From NCBI GenBank assembly GCA_905479495.1, contig CAJQMR010000012.1, positions 56,549 to 120,548 of the forward strand: a stretch of 64,000 bases of DNA. The letters are read 5' to 3'. Source of the DNA: an uncultured Anaerolineae bacterium. Its GTDB lineage: Bacteria > Chloroflexota > Anaerolineae > Promineifilales > Promineifilaceae. Shown one piece after another: positions 53,655 through 61,759 of this stretch (the first letter of the stretch is position 1; the number at the start of each line of letters is the position of its first letter). The notes under the pieces were generated by a model. That model had not been told where the DNA came from and made no database searches. It saw only the letters and a list, made by a program, of their open reading frames with translations. Position numbers and translations under genes: made by a program.

Positions 53655-54926
53655 TTAAAATAGGCGAACCTCAACCCAATCGCCAGCCAGCAGCCCCCCT
53701 TTGTTCAAGGGCACTTTGATCAACCCATCGGCGTTGACCAGCGTGTAGATGAGGTTGCTTTTGCCAAAAACAGGGACGGCCACCAATCCATTGGCACCAT
53801 CTTCCAGTCGGGCGGGCACATAATCTTCTCGGCCGCTTTCGCTGGCAATATTTTGGCTAAGCTGCGCCCACACCAGCCCCCGACGCGGCATCTTGGTAAC
53901 GCCCTGCAAGCGATAAATGGCAGGCACACCAAACATATCAAACTGCACCATGGCAGAGACTGGATTGCCAGGCAAGCCCAGCACAGGCTTGCCGTTGATT
54001 GCACCCACAATGGTCGGTTTCCCTGGGCGCGTGGCAACGCCGTGGAGCAACACACCGGGCTGCCCCAGCCCGTCAATTACCTGCACCGTCATGTCACGCA
54101 CGCTTACGGAGGAGCCAGCCGACATGACCAGCATGTCGGTTTTGGCCAGCAGAGTGGCAGCGGCCGTTTCCAATGCCCCAAAATTATCTGGAATGATCCC
54201 ACCCAACACAGGCAGGCCGCCCGCCTGCTCTACCAATCCCGCTACAGTGTAACTGTTGATGTCGCGAATTTGCCCTGGCCCGGCAGACTCTTCTGGAGCA
54301 ATCACCTCATCGCCCGTCGCTAAAATCCCGACGCGCGGATGACGAACGACTTCTACTGACATGATGCCCAAAGCTAGCAAGCCACCTATGTCTTGCGGCC
54401 GTAAAATATGCCCTGCCGGTAAAATCTCGGCCCCCAGTCGCACATCTTCCCCCACTTGCAGCACATTTTGTCCTACCGCGACGGACCTTAGCACCTCGAT
54501 TTCAAACGGGAAATTGGGAGATTGGAGACTGGAGACTGGGGATTGATTACTGACCAGCTGCGTATGCTCAATTTGTACGACGGCATCGGCTGAATCAGGA
54601 ATCATGCCGCCGGTGTGGACGATAGCTGCCTGACCTACGCCTAGTTCCACAACGGCCGTCTGCCCCATCGGCACCTCACCCACCACCTGCAAAAAAGCAG
54701 GCAAGCTTTCTGAGGCACCAAAGGTGTCGGCAGCCCGTACAGCGTAGCCATCCATCGTGCTGCGGCGGAATTGGGGCAAGGCGTGCGGTGCTGTGCTGGC
54801 AGTGGCCAGCACTCGTCCATTGGCTTGCTGAGTTGGGATCGTCTCGCTGGGAAGAACGGCCGTTAAATGGCCAAATAATAGATCACGGGCTTCATCTGGG
54901 GGTAAAACATTAAAAAATTCAGGCAT
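53655..54926 (-). CDS. moeA: molybdopterin molybdenumtransferase MoeA
   Basis: This is a 423-residue enzyme of normal family length. FRRSTMDGYAVRA (about 53-65) and HTGGMIPDSADAVV (about 104-117) match domains I-III. VGILATGDEV, PGQIRDINSY, DMLVMSAGSSVSVRDM and KPVLGLPGNPVSAM are the MoeA core. It inserts molybdate into adenylylated molybdopterin in the cytoplasm. The usual GGVSVG motif reads SAGSSVSVRD here. SNQSPVSSLQSPNFPFE (about 125-141) is an extra loop that translates a GGAGATTGG-family repeat. It should serve the molybdoenzyme operon starting at 61760. No other moa or mob genes are in view. Confidence 0.9.
   Translation of the reverse strand: MPEFFNVLPPDEARDLLFGHLTAVLPSETIPTQQANGRVLATASTAPHALPQFRRSTMDGYAVRAADTFGASESLPAFLQVVGEVPMGQTAVVELGVGQAAIVHTGGMIPDSADAVVQIEHTQLVSNQSPVSSLQSPNFPFEIEVLRSVAVGQNVLQVGEDVRLGAEILPAGHILRPQDIGGLLALGIMSVEVVRHPRVGILATGDEVIAPEESAGPGQIRDINSYTVAGLVEQAGGLPVLGGIIPDNFGALETAAATLLAKTDMLVMSAGSSVSVRDMTVQVIDGLGQPGVLLHGVATRPGKPTIVGAINGKPVLGLPGNPVSAMVQFDMFGVPAIYRLQGVTKMPRRGLVWAQLSQNIASESGREDYVPARLEDGANGLVAVPVFGKSNLIYTLVNADGLIKVPLNKGGLLAGDWVEVRLF
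54515..54545. repeat. GGAGATTGG-family repeat inside moeA
   Basis: Tandem GGAGATTGGAGACTGGAGAC-type sequence sits in frame inside moeA, encoding an SPVSSLQSP loop. Here only one arm is clear, unlike the intergenic copies with two arms. Confidence 0.65.
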
Positions 54927-54939
54927 GGACTCTAGTGTA

Positions 54940-56046
54940 TCAAACTGTGGGCTGAATGATCAAAGAAGAACTGAGGGAATATGGTGCATTCATTGTCGGT
55001 GGGAAGCCGACGCCAATTGCCGTACCGAAAGTAAGCACGGCCGTTTGCGTCATACCGGCCTGGGAGAGTGCCGCCGCCTGGCCATCATGCCACAGGTTTA
55101 CCGAAGCTGTCTGCTCCAACCGCCGGGTAAATCCCTCGGTTAAAAACTGGTCCAATTGGGTAGTGAGAAATTGTAAACGGCCGTAACAGCCCACATCTTC
55201 CGGGCGCGGCTGGCCATCTAACAAATAACAGGCCAGGCTTACCGCCACCGTATTGCTAAGATCGGGATAGGCAACGGCCGTTTCTTGCCAGGTCGTCGCC
55301 AATAAATCCAGCAACCAGTCGGCAAAAAGAGCAATCTCTGCCAGCTCCAGACTCGGTTGCAGGACGTTTTCACAGGGAACGGGCAGATTGGGTATCAGCT
55401 CAAGCTGAGTAAGCTGCAAATCCTGGTAATGGGCAATGGCCCGCTTAACGGCCGTTTGCCCAAAATCAAACAACAGCATCGTCGTCGTGCCCCTTGGGGC
55501 CATTCGCCCCATCCCCAGCAGCGGCAGCTGACGGCCGTTTGATGCCAAGTGCAGCTGAAAATCAGGAAATCCACTTTGTTGAATGAGATCACGCGCCAGA
55601 GGAACGGCCGTTTGTCCTAAATTCCCCGACAGCAAGCCACCACCCAGCCACACCGTCCCAATCTGCTGCCAGAAGGCCCAATGGACCGGCTGCCAATCAG
55701 GTCGCGCCTGCTGGTTGATGGCGTCGCCCCGCTTGAGGGTCAGCAGCAGATAGGCCAGAGAACGGCCGTAATCCTCTGCAATTATTTCCGCAGAAGAGCG
55801 CACTTGAGGCGAAACGGTCGTCAGACATTCATCATATTTTTGCAGCAAATGGGGATCCTTGGGATCGAGCTGGAGCTGAGCAGCAGCAGCTTCTATTCGC
55901 TGGCGCAGGGCAAAACTGGAAAGCAGTTGGAAGCCTGTTTGGCCCCGCACCCAATTCGGCACAGCCAATCCCGGCAGGTCGATGATGCGCACCTGATTCA
56001 TTGAGGGACTGACGGGAAACGGCCGTTGCAAAAAAGGGTTTTCCAT
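54940..56046 (-). CDS. ASKHA/ROK-like protein of unknown function
   Basis: This is a 368-residue soluble protein. Several segments look like the ASKHA sugar-kinase fold: LLFDFGQTAVKRAI (near 190-203) resembles a phosphate 1 strand, VNLWHDGQAAAL (near 318-329) resembles the HDG segment, and VLTFGTAIGVGF (near 338-349) resembles the phosphate 2 glycine motif. The N-terminal 180 residues are helical with no clear match. The order of motifs is unusual for ROK kinases and the classical zinc motif is missing, so activity is uncertain. The downstream moeA gene begins 14 bases after its stop, so the two may be co-transcribed. It carries eight octamers, the densest gene here. Confidence 0.45.
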   Translation of the reverse strand: MENPFLQRPFPVSPSMNQVRIIDLPGLAVPNWVRGQTGFQLLSSFALRQRIEAAAAQLQLDPKDPHLLQKYDECLTTVSPQVRSSAEIIAEDYGRSLAYLLLTLKRGDAINQQARPDWQPVHWAFWQQIGTVWLGGGLLSGNLGQTAVPLARDLIQQSGFPDFQLHLASNGRQLPLLGMGRMAPRGTTTMLLFDFGQTAVKRAIAHYQDLQLTQLELIPNLPVPCENVLQPSLELAEIALFADWLLDLLATTWQETAVAYPDLSNTVAVSLACYLLDGQPRPEDVGCYGRLQFLTTQLDQFLTEGFTRRLEQTASVNLWHDGQAAALSQAGMTQTAVLTFGTAIGVGFPPTMNAPYSLSSSLIIQPTV

Positions 56047-56118
56047 GGTGGCCCAACATTACAAGATTGGGCCAATTTTTCCTAATGAAAAACCATTCAT
56101 TGACCAATTGGTCCAATC

Positions 56119-57885
56119 TTAATCTGCAACGACCCCAATGGACAACATTGCCTCGTGCGTAGTCAGATGGACAAACTGGTCGCCTAAATGATCAACAAAA
56201 CCGATGGCTCGCAGGCGATCCAGCACGGGGCCTTTTATCGCCGCCAGATGCAGCTGCACCCCGGCATCTTTCAGTTGACGCAGTAACCCTTCCAACGTTT
56301 CCAACGCACTGGCATCAATAAAATTAATCGCCGTGCCAATCAGCACCAAATGATCTACCTCTGGCTGATCAGCAATTAAACCGAGCACGGTATCTTCTAA
56401 AAACTTGCTATTGGCAAAATAAAGGCTCTCGTCGATGCGCACCGCCACAACCTCTGGCCAGCATTGCACCTGATGTCGCAGCACGTTGCGGTATGTTTCG
56501 CTCTTCCCCAGGCGGCCCACCACAGCGACATGCGGCCGGCTGCTGCGCCAGATGAAGAGCAGCATGGCCACACCCACGCCAAACAAAATGCCATTTTCCA
56601 CACCCACCGCCAGCACCGCCACAAACGTTACCACAAAAGAGGCAGCATCTGCCTTGTTGTACTGCCAGACGTGCCGGAACGTTTTCACATCTACCAATCC
56701 AGCCACCGCCACCATGACGATGGCAGCCAGCACGGCCTGGGGTAAAAAGTAAAAGACCGGGGTAAGAAAAATAACGGTGAGGGCGATGAGAACGGCCGTA
56801 ATAATTGAAGCCAATCCACTGTTTGCGCCAGCATCATAATTGACCACCGAACGGCTAAAGCCACCTGTCACCGGATAACCACCCGTCAGCATTGCGCCCA
56901 GATTGGCCACACCCAAAGCCACCAATTCCTGGTTGGCCGATACTTTCTGCCGCCGTTTGCTGGCCAACGACTTGGCCACGGCGATGCTCTCCATGTAACC
57001 CACAAAACTGATCACCAGCGCCGTCGGCAAAAGCTGCTGCCACACGGCTAGATCAACCGTTGGCAGCGTGAACGACGGCAAACCGACCGGCACATCGCCC
57101 ACAATCGCCACACCCGCCCGTTGATCAAGCTGCAACCCCCACACCAGGGCTGTTCCCAGCACCACAATCACCAACGGAGCAGATTTTGTAACAGGCAGCA
57201 CCCATTGTGCAGGCAAGCCCCGGCGCTGGAGTTGCTGACCTAAGCCAACCTTGAAATAGAGCAGAATGAGGATGCTCCCGCCCCCCAGCGCCAACGTCAC
57301 CCAATTGGTTTCCGGCAAATGTAATACCGCATAGCGCAGCAGCTCAAAAAATTCCAGCCGAGGCATGGGGATACCCAGCAAATGCTTCAGCTGGCTAAAA
57401 CCAATGACCAGAGCAGCAGCACTGGTAAATCCAGCTAAAACCGGATGGCTTAGAAAATTCACCAGAAAACCCAGCCGCACCAATCCCATGAGTGCCTGAA
57501 TGATGCCTACCAGCAGTGCCAGGGTTAGCGCAAGCTGCAAATAGGCACCGCTGCCAGCCTCAGCCAGGGGCGCGATACCCGTGGCCACCAACAAAGACAC
57601 AATCGCCACCGGCCCCACAGCCAGCGTGCGGCTGCTGCCCAACAAGCCGTAAACGATCAGCGGCAAGATGCTGGCGTAGAGTCCCACTTCAGGCGGCAGC
57701 CCAGCCAGCAGCGCGTACGCCATGCCCTGCGGCACCAGCATCACGGCGACAATGAAACCAGCCAACATATCCCCGACAAAATATTCGCGGGGATAGTGAG
57801 CCAACCAATGCCAGGCTGGCAACAAGGTGCACAGCCCGGCTGGTTGTTTTTTGATTAGAATGGAAGGGTCGTGGGAATTAGCCAT
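56119..57885 (-). CDS. SulP-family anion permease with STAS domain
   Basis: This is a 588-residue protein. Residues about 20-435 form the SulP membrane domain with DMLAGFIVAVMLVPQGMAYA at the family start, GLPPEVGLYASILP, and GSSRTLAVGPVAIVSLL. The C-terminal 455-565 is a STAS domain (VVAVRIDESLYFANSKFLED, VLIGTAINFIDASALETLEGLL), with FIDASAL at the regulatory Ser position. SulP proteins transport sulfate, bicarbonate or other anions by symport or exchange. Sulfate or molybdate uptake would suit the sulfur enzymes and moeA nearby, but the ion cannot be told from sequence alone. Confidence 0.9.
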   Translation of the reverse strand: MANSHDPSILIKKQPAGLCTLLPAWHWLAHYPREYFVGDMLAGFIVAVMLVPQGMAYALLAGLPPEVGLYASILPLIVYGLLGSSRTLAVGPVAIVSLLVATGIAPLAEAGSGAYLQLALTLALLVGIIQALMGLVRLGFLVNFLSHPVLAGFTSAAALVIGFSQLKHLLGIPMPRLEFFELLRYAVLHLPETNWVTLALGGGSILILLYFKVGLGQQLQRRGLPAQWVLPVTKSAPLVIVVLGTALVWGLQLDQRAGVAIVGDVPVGLPSFTLPTVDLAVWQQLLPTALVISFVGYMESIAVAKSLASKRRQKVSANQELVALGVANLGAMLTGGYPVTGGFSRSVVNYDAGANSGLASIITAVLIALTVIFLTPVFYFLPQAVLAAIVMVAVAGLVDVKTFRHVWQYNKADAASFVVTFVAVLAVGVENGILFGVGVAMLLFIWRSSRPHVAVVGRLGKSETYRNVLRHQVQCWPEVVAVRIDESLYFANSKFLEDTVLGLIADQPEVDHLVLIGTAINFIDASALETLEGLLRQLKDAGVQLHLAAIKGPVLDRLRAIGFVDHLGDQFVHLTTHEAMLSIGVVAD

Positions 57886-57935
57886 TTGGGAAAGCGAAAA
57901 AGTGATCTGAAATACGGTACGTCATTTCTGCGCTT

Positions 57936-58289
57936 TCATGCATGGGGCAATTTGGCACGTTTCCAGGCAATCATGCCGCCGCCCAAGTTAGATACATCTT
58001 CAAAACCTTGCGTCATTAACATTTCACAGGCAGTGCGGCTGCGTGCGCCAGAGCGGCAGACAACCACAATGGGTGTATTACGGGGCAGCTCGCCCAAACG
58101 GTTACGCAAACTGCCCAAGGGCATCAACCGAGAACCCTTGATGTGTCCATCATACGAATATTCTTCTGGCTGGCGCACATCCAGGATGAGCACGGGTTGT
58201 TTACTGTCTAATTTTTCTTGTACTTCTGTGGGGGTGATATTTTTTACGGCCGTTCCACCCATAACCTGGCCAAATAATGATCTGAACAC
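57936..58289 (-). CDS. single-domain rhodanese-like sulfurtransferase
   Basis: This 117-residue protein is read from a GTG at 58289 with GAGG eight bases upstream. Residues 18-115 form the rhodanese domain: LDVRQPEEYSYDGHI (about 36-50), then the active loop C78-RSGAR. The catalytic cysteine is present, so it probably carries persulfide sulfur. Its Cys loop of six residues fits thiosulfate sulfurtransferases rather than Cdc25-like phosphatases. Tandem 11-base repeats lie 70-115 bases upstream, so it may be under control of the nearby response regulator. It may hand sulfur to a partner in sulfur metabolism. Confidence 0.9.
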   Translation of the reverse strand: MFRSLFGQVMGGTAVKNITPTEVQEKLDSKQPVLILDVRQPEEYSYDGHIKGSRLMPLGSLRNRLGELPRNTPIVVVCRSGARSRTACEMLMTQGFEDVSNLGGGMIAWKRAKLPHA

Positions 58290-58359
58290 AATCTTACCTC
58301 GTCTTTTGATAATTTTTTCACAATACGGCTGGTAGCATACCTGGCGATTGCAAGTGTGC

Positions 58360-58403
58360 CGTAAGGTGGATGTAAGGATTGTGTAAAGGATTTTTGTGAG
58401 GCG
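58360..58403 (-). promoter_or_regulatory. tandem 11-base repeats, candidate response-regulator site
   Basis: CGTAAGGTGGA, TGTAAGGATTG, TGTAAAGGATT and TTTGTGAGGCG stand in direct 11-base register upstream of the rhodanese gene. OmpR/PhoB-type regulators bind such repeats. A similar array lies upstream of the response-regulator gene. Confidence 0.5.
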
Positions 58404-58439
58404 TGCTGCGTGAAGTTGTCATATTTCACACATTACGTT

Positions 58440-59456
58440 TCATTTGGTCAGTTCAAGTACAGATACATGCTCACCCAGCTGCCTATCTTTCTCCAGCCAC
58501 AGATCTCGCACCCATGCCTGGAACGCTTCACGGAACTCAAGGTCATTTTGGTAATCCTGATTGCGATATTCGGCGGGAATCGGCCGTTTTTGCACGATCA
58601 CCTCAATTTCGCGCACCTGCCCTCGGAAAAAGTCCCAGGCCGTAGGAATTTCCTGCGGATAAACGATGGTCACATCCAGCATGGTGGAGATTTGCTCACC
58701 CATGGCCCCCAGCACAAGCCCAATGCCACCCGCCTTAGGCTTAAGCAAATTCTGGTACGGGGACTCTTGCTTTTGATGTTTGGCCGGGGTAATCCGCGTC
58801 CCTTCCAAAAAATTCATAACCGATACAGGGGTGGTCTTAAACTTCTCACACGCTTTGCGCGTGGTGGCCAAATCTTTGCCGCGCAGCTCAGGGCGGCGAG
58901 CCAGCTGCTGTTTGGAGTACCGCTTCATGAAAGGAAAGTCGAGCGCCCACCAGGCCAGGCCAATCACCGGTATCCAGATAAGTTCCTGCTTGAGGAAAAA
59001 CTTCAGGAAAGGGATGCGCTTGTTAAAAATATGCTGCAACACAAAAATATCCGCCCAGGATTGATGGTTGGCAATCACCAAATACCATTCGTCATAGCGC
59101 AGCCCCTCTAAACCAGAAACGCGCCAGTTGGTACGCTGAGTGAGCCACATCCAGGCGCTGTTACCGCGAATCCAGGTCTCAGCCAGCCAGATTGCCGCCT
59201 TGGTACATTGCGCCCGCCATAACTTGATGGGGATGAGCAATTTGGCAATCGCTACCAGATAAATCAACAAGCATAGAAACAGGGTATTAAAAAAAAGGGC
59301 TATTGAAACCAGACCACCAATCACGGGGGCCGGCAAGAAATTCAACATTGTAATTTGCTCCAACAGGATTTTTTCTTCCGTGGTTAAGGGTATCTCAAAC
59401 GGCCGTTCTTTCCAACGTAAATTTGTGTAAAAGCTAAAAAATTTTTTGAACGACAT
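58440..59456 (-). CDS. PlsC/YihG-type lysophospholipid acyltransferase
   Basis: This is a 338-residue protein starting at ATG 59456; an in-frame TTG at 59465 is less likely. A helix near 50-75 anchors it in the membrane. NHQSWAD has the HX4D catalytic pair, His131 and Asp136. FLEGTR near 215 is the acceptor-phosphate motif. PFLKFFLKQELIWIPVIG lies between them. These match the LPLAT family, with closest likeness to E. coli YihG-type enzymes. It should transfer an acyl chain to a lysophospholipid or glycerol phosphate at the inner leaflet. It is the last gene before the rhodanese on the same strand. Confidence 0.85.
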   Translation of the reverse strand: MSFKKFFSFYTNLRWKERPFEIPLTTEEKILLEQITMLNFLPAPVIGGLVSIALFFNTLFLCLLIYLVAIAKLLIPIKLWRAQCTKAAIWLAETWIRGNSAWMWLTQRTNWRVSGLEGLRYDEWYLVIANHQSWADIFVLQHIFNKRIPFLKFFLKQELIWIPVIGLAWWALDFPFMKRYSKQQLARRPELRGKDLATTRKACEKFKTTPVSVMNFLEGTRITPAKHQKQESPYQNLLKPKAGGIGLVLGAMGEQISTMLDVTIVYPQEIPTAWDFFRGQVREIEVIVQKRPIPAEYRNQDYQNDLEFREAFQAWVRDLWLEKDRQLGEHVSVLELTK

Positions 59457-59557
59457 CAAGCTCAAATTTAGCTGTTACTTGAGCAAACCACCGAGAAATC
59501 GCGCTTCGTTTTGCCGAATAGTTTCCGTGGTTTGCTACGCCATTGCGGGGCATTTCC

Positions 59558-60676
59558 TTAAGCCAACGGGAGGGTAAAGGTAAAACAACTGCCTTTGCCA
59601 AGACCATCAGAAACGGCCGTTAATTCCCCTCCCATCGCCCACACCAAATGGCGTGAAATGGTCAGCCCAATCCCGCTGCCGCCACTGACGCGGGCGCGGG
59701 ATTGATCCACCCGGTAAAACCGCTCAAATAAATAAGGTAAAGCATCAGCCGGGATGCCAATACCGTTGTCTTCCACACTAATTTCGGCAAAACGGCCGTT
59801 TGCCACCAATCTCACCTGCACCAGGCCATCCTCTGGCGTGTAACGAATGGCATTGCCAATGAGATTGATCATAATTTGGGCAGCACGATCAGCATCCGCC
59901 TCAACCCAAACAGGGTCACGGCCCGCGCTTAGCCGCAGTTCAACTTGCTTACGCTTCGCCTGGATATCTAGCTGAGAAACAACGCGCTGGGCCAACTGCT
60001 GCAAATCAACCTGTTGAAAATCCAGGGAAAACTGACCAGACTCAATGCGAGACAAATGCTGAATGTCATCTACCAACCGCCCCAACCGATCGACTTCCTG
60101 TGTCATCCAGGCAAAGGTTTCTTCGTTGGCTGGGAACAGCCCGTCAATCAATCCTTCCAAATATCCCTTCAGCCCAGTCAGCGGCGTGCGCAGCTCATGG
60201 GTAATGTTGCCCAGCAGCGTCACCCGCTGCCGTTCCACGTCTTCCAGTGTGGCGGTCATTTGGTTGAAGTTGGTGACCAGAGTAGCCATTGCCTCGCCGC
60301 TGCTTTCTGGCACGCTGACTCGTTCAGCAAAACGGCCGTCGGCTATGCGCTCGCTGCTGTCGGCTACCTGCCGCAGGGGATGAATGATAGTGCGCCACAG
60401 CAAAAAAGAGGAAAAGGTGCCGGCGGCCACAGCCCCCAGCGCCGCAAAAAGCACCGAAAACAAAACCGCATTGCGAAAGGCAATCGTCAGATCCGCTTCA
60501 GTTTGCAAGATCGAATCGGGATTTTGCAGCAATGCTTGCAGCAAGGGGCGTAGAACAATCGGCGCGTTATTTAAGATAATGATGCGCGTGGCCAACATCA
60601 TGATGCTGACGCCAACCAACGCTACCAAAAATTGGGAGCCAATCAAGCGCCAACGAAGTCGTCTGTACCAGGGCAT
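59558..60676 (-). CDS. sensor histidine kinase with HAMP domain
   Basis: This is a 372-residue protein. Two helices near 10-30 and 70-95 frame a short outer region of about 40 residues. HAMP follows near 95-145. The DHp helix has THELRTPL with His160. The ATP domain has NLIGNAIRYTP, DNGIGIP and GGSGIGLTISRHLV, all complete, so it should be active. The response-regulator gene precedes it on the same strand, separated by a 75 bp gap holding an inverted repeat. The small outer loop suggests sensing at or inside the membrane. The signal is unknown. Confidence 0.92.
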   Translation of the reverse strand: MPWYRRLRWRLIGSQFLVALVGVSIMMLATRIIILNNAPIVLRPLLQALLQNPDSILQTEADLTIAFRNAVLFSVLFAALGAVAAGTFSSFLLWRTIIHPLRQVADSSERIADGRFAERVSVPESSGEAMATLVTNFNQMTATLEDVERQRVTLLGNITHELRTPLTGLKGYLEGLIDGLFPANEETFAWMTQEVDRLGRLVDDIQHLSRIESGQFSLDFQQVDLQQLAQRVVSQLDIQAKRKQVELRLSAGRDPVWVEADADRAAQIMINLIGNAIRYTPEDGLVQVRLVANGRFAEISVEDNGIGIPADALPYLFERFYRVDQSRARVSGGSGIGLTISRHLVWAMGGELTAVSDGLGKGSCFTFTLPLA

Positions 60677-60692
60677 TTTTCCTCGCGAAAGG

Positions 60693-60744
60693 GAGATTGG
60701 AGACTGGAGATTGGGTTAATCTCAAATCTCCAGTCTCCAATCTC
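60693..60744. repeat. GGAGATTGG-family 20 bp inverted repeat
   Basis: A perfect 20 base stem, 60693-60712 with 60725-60744, separates the response-regulator gene from its kinase gene. With a loop of 12 bases it could lower expression of the kinase relative to the regulator. Confidence 0.75.
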
Positions 60745-60751
60745 TTATTTC

Positions 60752-61444
60752 TTATTTCCTCTGATCAACAAACTTATAGCCAATTCCTCGCACCGTTTCG
60801 ATAAGCAGCTGGCCGGTGGCGTCTTGCAGCTTGCGCCGTACCTGGCCCACATAAACATCAACCACCCGATCGTTGCCGTAGTAGTCGCTGCCCCACACGA
60901 GAGAGAGCAGTTGGTCACGGGTGAGGACACGACCCACATTTTTAGCCAGCTCCAGCAATACTTGAAACTCGGTGGCTGTTAGCTCCAACGGCTGTCCAGC
61001 CGCCATTGCTTCATGGCTGTCTGGGTCAATGGAAAGGTGTTGGAAGGTAAGAATCGTTGCGGGGGAAACGGCCGTTTCCCTTCTCCGCCGCAAAACAGCC
61101 TCCACCCGCGCTACTAACTCACGCGGGCTAAACGGTTTGGTCAGATAATCATCCGCCCCAATACGTAAACCAGCCACCCTGTCCGCTTCTTCACCCCGCG
61201 CTGAAAGCATTAAAATGTACACGCCAGACGTTTCACGCAGCCGGGCCGCCACCTCCATGCCATCCATTCCCGGCAAATTCAAATCCAAAATCACCAGATC
61301 AGGCTGGAGCAGTTGCACCTGCGTCAGCGCCTCGGGGCCATTGTCCACCACAGTGACCCCATAGCCAGAACTTTCTAGATAGGTACGTACAATCGTTTGG
61401 ATACTGATTTCATCTTCAACAACAAGAATATGTGATAGTTTCAT
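60752..61444 (-). CDS. OmpR/PhoB-family response regulator
   Basis: This 230-residue protein has a receiver domain at 1-120 with E10-D11, phospho-acceptor Asp54 in LDLNLPGMDG, and Lys near 103 in YLTKPFSPREL. A winged-helix DNA-binding domain occupies about 130-228 (LELTATEFQVLLELAKNVGRVLTRDQLL, VDVYVGQVRRKLQ, TVRGIGYKF). It partners the histidine kinase just downstream. Direct 11-base repeats of the kind bound by this family lie 66-117 bases upstream of its start, so self-regulation is likely. Similar repeats occur before the rhodanese gene. Confidence 0.93.
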   Translation of the reverse strand: MKLSHILVVEDEISIQTIVRTYLESSGYGVTVVDNGPEALTQVQLLQPDLVILDLNLPGMDGMEVAARLRETSGVYILMLSARGEEADRVAGLRIGADDYLTKPFSPRELVARVEAVLRRRRETAVSPATILTFQHLSIDPDSHEAMAAGQPLELTATEFQVLLELAKNVGRVLTRDQLLSLVWGSDYYGNDRVVDVYVGQVRRKLQDATGQLLIETVRGIGYKFVDQRK

Positions 61445-61463
61445 TGACTTTTTACTATGATGC

Positions 61464-61495
61464 GTGAAACGTAACCAGACTTAATCACGTTTCAC
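61464..61495. repeat. GAAACGT-family hairpin
   Basis: GTGAAACGT at 61464-61472 pairs with ACGTTTCAC at 61487-61495 upstream of the response-regulator start. It is a short member of the family seen at 23606 and 30718. Confidence 0.5.
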
Positions 61496-61509
61496 TCAAA
61501 ACCCTTTAC

Positions 61510-61561
61510 TGTTAAGTGTGACGGGTTTTGTAAAGATTGTGTAATGATGCCGCAAGGGTTC
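61510..61561 (-). promoter_or_regulatory. tandem 11-base repeats, candidate response-regulator site
   Basis: TGTAAAGATTG at 61529-61539 is followed directly by TGTAATGATGC at 61540-61550, with weaker copies on both sides. The best unit differs from TGTAAGGATTG upstream of the rhodanese gene by one base. Confidence 0.5.
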
Positions 61562-61759
61562 AGTAAAATCAAAACGAGAAAGTTGTATTTCGCTCACAAC
61601 CCCCACATAATACCCTTGGAAGAACTGTTCCATCTACATCAAAGTTTATTTGCAACAACGATAATTATTTTAGACGCAAGTTTCTCACAGGTTGATCGTC
61701 CTTGATCTTTTACTGTAGAAAAGCTGCGTCCCATCTGCAAATGTCTCATTCAGGATATT

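Larger units (their letters stand above)
61445..61759. other. 315 bp divergent intergenic region
   Basis: The gap lies between the response-regulator gene and the ferredoxin-NrfD gene. It contains a GAAACGT-type hairpin (61464-61495), tandem 11-base repeats (61510-61561) and then AT-rich sequence that probably holds the promoter of the oxidoreductase operon. No small gene was seen. Confidence 0.5.

Noticed and set aside
57871..58335. 154-residue plus-strand frame over the rhodanese gene
   Set aside because: The minus strand has a complete rhodanese with active-site cysteine and ribosome site; the plus-strand frame has no motif.
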